Part shown: in pieces, positions 1 to 5,903 of the stretch
How the letters are laid out: each line of letters opens with the position of its first letter
How positions within the stretch are numbered: the first letter of the stretch is position 1
Source: CAZSAT01 sp964604675
GTDB taxonomy: Bacteria; Myxococcota_A; UBA796; CAJQPC01
Reading direction: 5' to 3'
DNA length: 7,379 nucleotides
Assembly: GCA_964604675.1 (NCBI GenBank)
Contig: CAZSAT010000218.1
Span: forward strand, 1 to 7,379
Position numbers and translations under genes: made by a program
The notes under the pieces: model-generated
Database searches by the model: none
The model's input: the letters and a program-made list of their open reading frames with translations, nothing else
Told to the model about the DNA's origin: nothing

Positions 1-24
1 TCAACCCGAAGGGCAACGGGAGCT
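1..24 (+). CDS. possible 3' end of a plus-strand gene (partial)
   Basis: The first 24 bases can be read in frame 3 as NPKGNGS followed by TGA (22-24). All seven sense codons end in G or C, as the real genes of this window do. This would be the tail of a gene lying off the left edge and converging on the glycosyltransferase gene. Seven codons are far too few to assign anything, and chance is a fair alternative. The rest of 25-68 shows no convincing hairpin or gene. Confidence 0.2.
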
Positions 25-68
25 GAGGACCCTGATCGTCGCGGCGCACCACGGTGAGAGCCTACCGC

Positions 69-1634
69 TCATGGCGCCACGACGGTCACCCGGTCCCACC
101 GGACATGCTCGGAGTCCCCGAGCGCCCAGGCCTCCAGATCCTCGTAGCGCACCAGCCGGTAGCCGCGCTCGATCAACATCGCCTGGAACACCTGCGGCTC
201 CTTCCAGGCCTGCAGCACCAGATCGGGAGCGAGCGACAGCGAGTGCGCGTAGTCGTACTTCATGTGCCCCGGGTAGAACGCACGCCAGCCGGAGGCGTGC
301 TCGTCGGGTACCGCGTCCATGCGTGCCAGGACCGCGTCGGACTTGCCCAGCAGGTCCACAGCGTTGCGGTCGGCGAAGAAGGGAATGACCCCCGCGCGCA
401 CCACCGCCAGCGTCGCTTCGGGCGTGGTGATCTCCGCGGCGTGCAGGCCGAGCTCCACCATGCGACCTCGGTCCCGCGCGTCGGCGTGCAGCGGCGGCCC
501 GACCAACGACCAGGCGCGGAGCGACTTTTCGCCGTCGACCGCCGACATCCCCACCCACGCCGCCACGACGACCAACGCCCCCAACACGCGACCACCTCGC
601 AGACGTGCGGCGAGTGCGCCAGGCGCCGCCGAGAGCGGCCCGGCCGCGAGCACGAAGGCCAGTGGCAACGCGCCGCAGAGGAACCGGTTGGCGCCGCCCA
701 TCTGATCGTCCCAGGCATCGCCACCCACATAGATGCTGTAGGCGAAGGCTGCGACCACCTGGGCGGCCAGCAGCGCACGCCGTGGCACGGCCGGGCGGAC
801 GAGCGCGGTCGACAGCCCGGCCACCACCACCGCGCCACCAGGGTGGAACAGGAAGTCGCCGGCCACGGCCGCTCCGCGCATCAGGCGCATGGACACCGGC
901 GCTCCTGTCATCTTCAGGTGGTAGGTGTTGGGCAGCAGCTCCCCGTAGTAGCCCCAGCGCAGCGCCGTCTGGACCAGCAGGCCGGCGCCGATGGCGGCCC
1001 CGCCCACCACGAGAGGCCGCCACGAGCGCAGCACCCACGCCAGCCAGACGAGGGTGACGCCCCCGGGGACCACCGCGTCCAGACGCACGAGCGGCAACAG
1101 GGCGAGGAGCGCGATGACCGACGACGCCGACCGTCGCCGCTCCGACACATCCAGGGCCAACGCGGCCGCAGCCGCCGTCGCCGCGGCCACGACACCGACC
1201 TCCATGCCCTGAAGCACCCAGGTGTTCAGCGGCAGGTACGTCCCGACCAGCACCATCGCCAGCACCCCGGCCCAGGGCCGGGACCAGACACGCACGGCGA
1301 GCCCGCGGCACAGCACCATCGTGACGAGCACCAGCACGCCGCCCGTGAGCTGCACGTAGAGGCTGACACGATGCGGGGGGGCCAGGTGGTGCAGCGCCGC
1401 CATCCACGCCGCCCACAGCGGGTTGCTGATGCCCTCCACCGGCGCATCGCCGACGTTCCAGAGCAGACCGTGGCCTCGCGCCAGGTTGTGGGCGTACCGC
1501 AACGAGATCATCGCGTCGTCGAAGAGCGCGAAGACCAGGTGCCCGTCCACGGTGTACACGGTGTTGGCCACGAAGCCTGCGGCATACAGCGCATAGGCCA
1601 CCACCACCGCCAGCGCTGCTCGATCCGCCGTCAC
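69..1634 (-). CDS. GT-C fold integral-membrane glycosyltransferase, AftB-like
   Basis: A 521-residue polytopic membrane protein, probably transferring a sugar from a polyprenyl-phosphate donor onto a cell-envelope glycan on the outer face of the inner membrane. Visible: a first membrane segment at about residues 7-28, then a loop with the acidic pair FDDAMIS (Asp39-Asp40), where GT-C enzymes keep their catalytic Asp. This is followed by RYAHNLARGHGLLWN and VEGISNPLW, a pattern I know from arabinofuranosyltransferase AftB (GT89) and its bacterial relatives. About ten hydrophobic segments reach residue ~355. A soluble C-terminal domain follows, carrying AGVIPFFADR and VDLLGKSD (residues ~414-433), also typical of these enzymes. 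The GTG start at 1634 puts Arg5 just before the first membrane segment. GGAG lies only one base upstream, so the ribosome site is poor. The gene is divergent from selA and not obviously linked to it. Donor and acceptor cannot be read from sequence. GT-C membership is fairly sure; the AftB likeness is from memory of motifs. Confidence 0.85.
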   Translation of the reverse strand: MTADRAALAVVVAYALYAAGFVANTVYTVDGHLVFALFDDAMISLRYAHNLARGHGLLWNVGDAPVEGISNPLWAAWMAALHHLAPPHRVSLYVQLTGGVLVLVTMVLCRGLAVRVWSRPWAGVLAMVLVGTYLPLNTWVLQGMEVGVVAAATAAAAALALDVSERRRSASSVIALLALLPLVRLDAVVPGGVTLVWLAWVLRSWRPLVVGGAAIGAGLLVQTALRWGYYGELLPNTYHLKMTGAPVSMRLMRGAAVAGDFLFHPGGAVVVAGLSTALVRPAVPRRALLAAQVVAAFAYSIYVGGDAWDDQMGGANRFLCGALPLAFVLAAGPLSAAPGALAARLRGGRVLGALVVVAAWVGMSAVDGEKSLRAWSLVGPPLHADARDRGRMVELGLHAAEITTPEATLAVVRAGVIPFFADRNAVDLLGKSDAVLARMDAVPDEHASGWRAFYPGHMKYDYAHSLSLAPDLVLQAWKEPQVFQAMLIERGYRLVRYEDLEAWALGDSEHVRWDRVTVVAP

Positions 1635-1655
1635 GCTCCGAAGCTAACGAGGCAC

Positions 1656-1661
1656 TACACT
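1656..1661 (+). promoter_or_regulatory. candidate -10 element (TACACT) for selA, possibly leaderless
   Basis: TACACT matches four of six bases of the TATAAT consensus and lies six bases before the selA GTG at 1668. That would put the transcription start on or next to the start codon. No Shine-Dalgarno-like sequence lies in front of the GTG, which fits a leaderless mRNA. No good -35 hexamer is visible 16-18 bases upstream, so this is tentative. Confidence 0.35.
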
Positions 1662-1667
1662 CTGGGC

Positions 1668-3002
1668 GTGTCGAAGCTCTACCGCCAACTTCCAAAGGTC
1701 GACGCCGTGCTCGCCGACCCTCGGCTCGCCGCCCACCCCCGCGGGCTCGTGCTTCGAACCGCCCGCAGCGTGCTCGAGGGTCTCCGACGCGCCATCGCCG
1801 ATGGACAACTGGACGCCGTGCCGGACGTACCTGGAGAGGTGCTGACCCGCCTCCGCGTGCTCGCGTCCCCCGACCTGCGGCATGTGGTCAACGCCACGGG
1901 CGTCGTGATCCACACCAACCTCGGGCGTTCACCCTTGCACCCCGAAGCAGCACGGGCCGTGCGCGAGGTGGCCCGCGGCTACTCGAACCTGGAGCTCGAC
2001 CTGCACACCGGCAAGCGCGGTGGTCGACTCGCGGGCGTGCGCGAGCCGCTCTGCCGCCTGGTGGGGTGCGAAGATGCCCTCGCCGTCAACAACAACGCCG
2101 CCGCGGTGTTGCTGGTCCTGTCGGCCCTCTGCGACGGGCGGGAGGCCGTGGTCTCACGGGGCGAGCTGGTGGAGATCGGCGGCTCCTTCCGCATGCCCGA
2201 CGTGATGGCTGCGAGCGGATGCCACATGGTCGAAGTCGGCTCCACGAACCGTACGCGCGCCTCCGACTACGAAGCGGCCATCACGCCCGACACCGGGCTG
2301 CTCGTGCGCTGCCACCCGTCGAACTACCGGGTCGTCGGCTTCACCACGCGGCCCGGCACCGCAGAGCTCGCGGCACTGGGTGTGCCCCTCTACGAGGACC
2401 TGGGATCCGGCGCGCTCGCCGAGGGCGTGCCGGGCGAGCCATCGATCGCGTCGGTGCTCGCCGATGGCGCGGACATCGTGAGCTTCTCCGGGGACAAGCT
2501 GCTCGGAGGCCCCCAGGCCGGACTCATCGCGGGTCGTGCCGACCTGGTACAGCGCTGTCGCCGACACCCCCTCTACCGGGCGCTTCGTCTCGACAAGCTG
2601 GTGCTCGCCGCCTTGGAGGCCACGCTGCGCGTGCACGAACGCGGCGAGCTCGTGCCGGTGCTCGAGATGCTGAACGCAGCGACCGAGACCGCCGCCCAGT
2701 CGCTCGCGTCGCTCGTGAGGGAAGCCGACCTGGGCCTTGCCGTGACCGTCGAGGCCGACGTCGGCTACTCCGGCGGCGGCGCGCTGCCCGGGCAGCCGCT
2801 CGCGGGGCACGTGGTCGCGCTGCGCGGGCGCGACCTGGATGCGCTGAGCCATCGGCTGCGCACCGGCACGCCGGCTGTGGTCGCCCGCATCGCGCGGGAC
2901 GCGCTGCTCCTGGACCCGCGCACGCTGCTCCCGGGCGACGAACTGCTGCTGGTGGGTGCGCTCCGCGTTGCGCGCGCGCCGTCAACGGGTCAAGAGGACT
3001 GA
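1668..3002 (+). CDS. selA: L-seryl-tRNA(Sec) selenium transferase SelA
   Basis: A PLP enzyme converting Ser-tRNA(Sec) to selenocysteinyl-tRNA(Sec) with selenophosphate, in the cytoplasm; the family forms large ring oligomers. The 444 residues are close to the usual ~460. Visible: an N-terminal SelA region (LYRQLPKVDAVL), NATGVVIHTNLGRSPL, VNNNAAAVLLVL, SRGELVEIGGSFRMPDVM, EVGSTNRT, DLGSGAL, and the PLP-binding SFSGDKLLGGPQAG, with the Schiff-base lysine at Lys277. RTGTPAVVARI lies near the C-terminus. All landmark motifs are intact, so it should be active. The GTG at 1668 is chosen because family similarity begins right there (VSKLYRQLP), no ATG or GTG lies in frame just upstream, and the glycosyltransferase gene starts 33 bp away on the other strand. 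The TGA stop overlaps the ATG of the next gene by one base. No selB, selC or selD is in the window. Confidence 0.97.
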   Translation: MSKLYRQLPKVDAVLADPRLAAHPRGLVLRTARSVLEGLRRAIADGQLDAVPDVPGEVLTRLRVLASPDLRHVVNATGVVIHTNLGRSPLHPEAARAVREVARGYSNLELDLHTGKRGGRLAGVREPLCRLVGCEDALAVNNNAAAVLLVLSALCDGREAVVSRGELVEIGGSFRMPDVMAASGCHMVEVGSTNRTRASDYEAAITPDTGLLVRCHPSNYRVVGFTTRPGTAELAALGVPLYEDLGSGALAEGVPGEPSIASVLADGADIVSFSGDKLLGGPQAGLIAGRADLVQRCRRHPLYRALRLDKLVLAALEATLRVHERGELVPVLEMLNAATETAAQSLASLVREADLGLAVTVEADVGYSGGGALPGQPLAGHVVALRGRDLDALSHRLRTGTPAVVARIARDALLLDPRTLLPGDELLLVGALRVARAPSTGQED

Positions 3003-3850
3003 TGGCTCTGGGCTTCTACGAGCGGCTGGGTGTGCCCCACACGGCCACAGAAGAGACCGTGAAGGATGGCTACCGGCGCGCGCTCGGCACGCTCGTCCGG
3101 CAGCTGCGCCAGGCAAAGGCCGCCGGGGCGGACGTGTCGTCGCTCGAAGCGGAGCGCGACGCGGTGGAAGAGGCCTTCTCCGTGCTCTCCGATCGCGCCC
3201 GACGTCGCGTCTACGACCGCTTTCGTTCCCTCGACGGGGAGCCCCTGCCCGACGAGGCCGACGCGTTCTGGGAGCTCGTCGGCGATGCCCAGGCGGACGC
3301 AGCGGCGGCGGCTGCCGTGGAGCTGCTGCGCGCGCTCACGGTGCTCCCGGTCGGCCAGCCCCTGCAGCGCACCCCCGCACAGAAGGCCCCGCCCCAGCCC
3401 AGGGTCAGCATGAAGCTGCCCGACGCGGTGTCGATGCTCTCGCCCGACGAACGCAGCGCTCGGGTGCAGGCCGCCCTTCCCGCCGAGCCGACCTGGGAGC
3501 CCGAGCTGCCCCCTGGCTTCGGTCCCGAGCCCGACCTCCGTCCGACCGACCCGCAGCTCGACGGACCCTCGCTCGGTCCCGACGTGCACGGCCTGGCCGC
3601 GACCTACGGCTACGACGGTCGCTTCCTCGCCGCGGTGCGCCAGGCTCGGAACATCGGCGTGGACCAGGTCAGCGAAGAAACCCGCATCTCCCAGCGCTAC
3701 CTCGAGGCGATCGAAGCCAACGACTTCGCGCGCCTGCCCGCAGCGGTCTTCGTCAAGGGCTACCTCCGCGAGATCGCTGCCGTGCTGGACCTGGACGAAG
3801 ATCCCGTGGTCGACGGCTACATGGCGCTGTACGCCCGCCAACGCGGCTAG
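3002..3850 (+). CDS. J-like domain plus RodZ-like helix-turn-helix protein
   Basis: A 282-residue cytoplasmic protein with two recognisable ends. Residues ~4-75 look like a J domain: FYERLGVPHTATEETVKDGYRRAL for helices I-II, then EAFSVLSDRARRRVYDRF for helices III-IV. The loop where DnaJ proteins carry HPD has no HPD (LGTLVRQLRQ), so stimulation of DnaK is not expected. Residues ~95-200 form an Ala/Pro/Glu-rich linker, probably disordered. Residues 208-282 are a RodZ-type HTH (HTH_25-like): LAAVRQARNIG, VSEETRISQRYLEAIEAND, ARLPAAVFVKGYLREIAAVL. There is no membrane segment after it, unlike true RodZ, and no signal peptide. AGAGGA at 2993-2998 precedes the ATG by three bases, and the start overlaps the selA stop (TGATG), suggesting coupled translation. 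The function is unknown; a DNA-binding or scaffold role is only inference. Confidence 0.85.
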   Translation: MALGFYERLGVPHTATEETVKDGYRRALGTLVRQLRQAKAAGADVSSLEAERDAVEEAFSVLSDRARRRVYDRFRSLDGEPLPDEADAFWELVGDAQADAAAAAAVELLRALTVLPVGQPLQRTPAQKAPPQPRVSMKLPDAVSMLSPDERSARVQAALPAEPTWEPELPPGFGPEPDLRPTDPQLDGPSLGPDVHGLAATYGYDGRFLAAVRQARNIGVDQVSEETRISQRYLEAIEANDFARLPAAVFVKGYLREIAAVLDLDEDPVVDGYMALYARQRG

Positions 3851-3851
3851 C

Positions 3852-4775
3852 GTGACCCGGTACCGCTTCGAGGTCCCGGATCGCACCGGGAGGCTCGACA
3901 AGCTGCTGGTGCCGCTGATGCCCGAGCTGAGCCGCGCGCGCATCCAGGACTTGATCGACTCTGGCCAGGTGACGCTCGACGGGGTGCCGTGCCGCCGATC
4001 CACCAAGCCGAAGGCCGGGCAGATCGTCGAGGTCATGATCCCGGAACCGCGCCCCACGCGCCCGCAAGCCGAGGACCTGCCGCTCTCGATCGTCTACCAG
4101 GACAACGATCTGGCCGTGATCGACAAGGCGGTCGGCATGGTGGTCCATCCGGCCGCCGGGCACGCGACAGGGACCCTGGTCAACGCCCTCCTGTTCGCCC
4201 TCGACGACCTGAGCGGCATCGGCGGAGAGCTGCGTCCAGGCATCGTGCACCGCCTGGACAAGGGCACGAGCGGGCTGATGGTGGTCGCCAAGCACGACCT
4301 GGCGCACCGCCACCTGCAGGCACAGTTCGCCGCTCACACCGCTGGCCGCACGTACCAGGCCCTGGTGCTCGGTCAGCCCGATCTCGACGCCGGCACGATC
4401 AAGAACCAGCTCGGGCGCCACCCGCGCGACCGGATGAGGTTCGCGAGCGTGGCGGAGGGACGGGTCGCGGTCACCCACTGGACGGTGACGCACCGCTTCG
4501 AGCGCGCAGCCGAGCTCGAGTGCCGCCTGGAGACCGGTCGCACGCACCAGATCCGCGTGCACCTCAGCGAGGCGGGCTGGCCCGTCCTCGGAGACCCGCT
4601 CTACGCGCGCGGCCGAACGCCACCGCCCGCCATCCAGGACGCGCTCGTCGAGGTGGACCACCAACTGCTCCACGCCCGACGCCTGGAGCTCGAGCACCCC
4701 TCGACGGGACAACGCATGTCCTGGGAGGTCGCCCCACCGGAGCACTTCTCGCGCGTGCGCGCGGCGCTTCGCTGA
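3852..4775 (+). CDS. rluD: 23S rRNA pseudouridine synthase, RluD/RluA family
   Basis: A 307-residue pseudouridine synthase; RluD isomerises uridines 1911, 1915 and 1917 in helix 69 of 23S rRNA in E. coli, and this protein has the same architecture. An N-terminal S4 RNA-binding domain spans residues ~13-65 (GRLDKLL, LSRARIQDLIDSGQVTLDG, KAGQIVEV). The RluA-type catalytic domain follows: VGMVVHPAAGH, GTLVNALL, HRLDKGTSGLMVVAK with catalytic Asp136, RTYQALVLG, and the C-terminal LETGRTHQIRVHLSEAGWP and VLGDPLYA. Where relatives usually read NKPAG, this one reads DKAVG, a mild variation. The GTG start at 3852 is one base after the stop of the upstream gene and has no clear Shine-Dalgarno, so translation probably depends on coupling. 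Family assignment is firm. The D subtype rests on the S4 domain and overall fit, and a related RluA-family specificity cannot be excluded. Confidence 0.93.
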   Translation: MTRYRFEVPDRTGRLDKLLVPLMPELSRARIQDLIDSGQVTLDGVPCRRSTKPKAGQIVEVMIPEPRPTRPQAEDLPLSIVYQDNDLAVIDKAVGMVVHPAAGHATGTLVNALLFALDDLSGIGGELRPGIVHRLDKGTSGLMVVAKHDLAHRHLQAQFAAHTAGRTYQALVLGQPDLDAGTIKNQLGRHPRDRMRFASVAEGRVAVTHWTVTHRFERAAELECRLETGRTHQIRVHLSEAGWPVLGDPLYARGRTPPPAIQDALVEVDHQLLHARRLELEHPSTGQRMSWEVAPPEHFSRVRAALR

Positions 4776-4778
4776 CCG

Positions 4779-5777
4779 CTACCCGCACTCCGCGACGTCG
4801 AGATCGATCGCGAGCTGCGGTTCCCACGGCGCGTCCACCGCAGTGCCGGCCACATGCAGGCAGTCCTCACCAGCGTCGTCCGGGCAAGCCTCGCAGGGCA
4901 ACCCGAAGTGGCCGAGGTAGGAGCAGCCCGACTCGCTGTCGAAGCTGAGCTCGCTGAGGTCCAGCCAGCCCTCGACCGTTACCGACGCGATGGCGTCGCC
5001 ATCACCGGCGAAGCGCCCCTCGATGCTGAGCGAGCGGAAGGTGTAGCCGACGCCGGAGGCCATGAAGCCGAGGTCCCCCGGCCCAGCCGAGAAGGCCGGG
5101 TTGCCCGTGAAGTCAGCCGGGGCGAGGACCGCCACCTCTTCACACGCGTCCTGTGTGATCACCCCCTCTTCGTGCCCGGCGGCCGCCACCGCAAGCTCGA
5201 CCGTGCGGGCCTCCACGTCGACAGCCTCGACCCAGACCGCGGCCAACAGGTCGTCCATGCCCAGGAAGCCGATGAGCTCGGAGAGCACCGCTGGCTCGTC
5301 GAACTGGAGCTCGTCCAGGCTCACCACGTAGGCCCGCTGCTCGTAGCCTTCCCAGGTGGAAGGCTCGGGCAGGGTGACGAAACTCGCTCCCCACGTGTCA
5401 CCGCACGCGGTCACGACCACCTCGTGCTCGGCGTCGTAGGCCAGCGCCGCATCGGGCACGAGGCGGAGCCCGAAGCGGTCGTCCAGGGAGCTGACGTGCC
5501 CCGGAACCGACTTGCCCGTTGCGTCGATCAGGTCGACCTGGGCGCCTTCGACCGGTGCGTCGAACCAGACCTCGACGGCCTCTGCAACGCTGACGTCGCC
5601 GGCGCCGTCGACGGGCCACACCCCCAGGACCTCCACGTCGCATGCGGGCGCACCCGTGTCGTCGGAGGTGGACTCCGGGGCGTCGGGTGAGGCGGTGTCG
5701 AGGGTGGCGCCGCTCGTGAGGTCCGCGTCCTGCGCAGTGCAGGCCGCCAGGACCAAGGCCAAGACCGTCGGGGGCAA
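4779..5777 (-). CDS. Ig-like, cysteine-rich outer-membrane lipoprotein (paralogue 1)
   Basis: A 332-residue putative lipoprotein of unrecognised family. A short signal peptide ends in a lipobox, LAAC, with lipidated Cys13; Thr at +2 fits outer-membrane sorting. A low-complexity Thr/Ser/Asp linker follows (~14-45). Residues ~47-135 resemble a bacterial Ig-like SbsA (Big_5) domain: VWPVDGAGDVSVAEAVEVWF, LRLVPDAALAYD. The remainder carries QDAC, ADFTGNPAFSAGP and a C-x9-C-x2-C-x7-C cluster (Cys285, 295, 298, 306). Nine cysteines (13, 46, 125, 212, 285, 295, 298, 306, 331) match the neighbouring lipoprotein in order and approximate spacing. The start is TTG at 5777 with GGAG five bases upstream. 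The signal peptide then lacks any basic residue; a one-base insertion in the adjacent run of five Cs would instead allow an ATG start giving MERACPP. The stop is 3 bp from the rluD stop on the other strand. Existence is well supported; function is unknown. Confidence 0.85.
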   Translation of the reverse strand: MPPTVLALVLAACTAQDADLTSGATLDTASPDAPESTSDDTGAPACDVEVLGVWPVDGAGDVSVAEAVEVWFDAPVEGAQVDLIDATGKSVPGHVSSLDDRFGLRLVPDAALAYDAEHEVVVTACGDTWGASFVTLPEPSTWEGYEQRAYVVSLDELQFDEPAVLSELIGFLGMDDLLAAVWVEAVDVEARTVELAVAAAGHEEGVITQDACEEVAVLAPADFTGNPAFSAGPGDLGFMASGVGYTFRSLSIEGRFAGDGDAIASVTVEGWLDLSELSFDSESGCSYLGHFGLPCEACPDDAGEDCLHVAGTAVDAPWEPQLAIDLDVAECG

Positions 5778-5802
5778 GCACGCTCCATCGGGGTGTTCGG
5801 CA

Positions 5803-5808
5803 TCTATA
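5803..5808 (-). promoter_or_regulatory. candidate -10 element (TATAGA) for the 4779-5777 lipoprotein gene
   Basis: On the minus strand TATAGAT stands out in GC-rich surroundings, 25 bases upstream of the TTG start and downstream of the terminator hairpin of the preceding gene. Hexamers 16-18 bases further upstream match the -35 consensus poorly. If real, it gives this lipoprotein gene its own promoter with a leader of about 20 bases. Confidence 0.4.
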
Positions 5809-5849
5809 GCCGCGGCCGAGCCGGGTCCGCACGCCGGCCGAAACGACGA

Positions 5850-5881
5850 ACGCCGCGGCCTCCTTGGGGAGACCGCGGCGT
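5850..5881 (-). terminator. hairpin terminator of the 5904-6947 lipoprotein gene
   Basis: Two 14-base arms (5850-5863 and 5868-5881) pair at 13 of 14 positions around a four-base loop. In minus-strand RNA the one mismatch becomes a G-U pair, so the stem is continuous. The hairpin starts 22 bases after the TAG stop of the upstream lipoprotein gene and is followed by a T-enriched stretch (TTCGTCGTTT), although not by a clean T run. It would separate transcription of the two lipoprotein genes. Confidence 0.75.
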
Positions 5882-5903
5882 GTCCGTGTTCGGTCGGGAG
5901 GCC

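Noticed and set aside
54..1667. Long plus-strand extension upstream of selA, giving a 982-residue frame
   Set aside because: SelA similarity begins at the GTG at 1668. The upstream part is antisense to the glycosyltransferase gene and rich in His, Arg and Gln with no domain.
1..1695. 564-residue minus-strand open frame opposite and over the glycosyltransferase gene
   Set aside because: It is a frame shadow: Arg/Gly/Ala-rich, with no domain or membrane pattern, while the 69-1634 frame has clear GT-C motifs.
2066..3001. Plus-strand frame reading into the J/HTH gene from inside selA
   Set aside because: The upstream part is an Arg-rich shadow of selA. The ATG at 3002 has a ribosome site and matches the start of the J-like domain.
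5850..5881. Palindrome considered as a mobile-element end or regulator operator
   Set aside because: Its place just after a stop codon and the T-enriched tail on the minus strand fit a terminator better, and no transposase or matching second copy is present.
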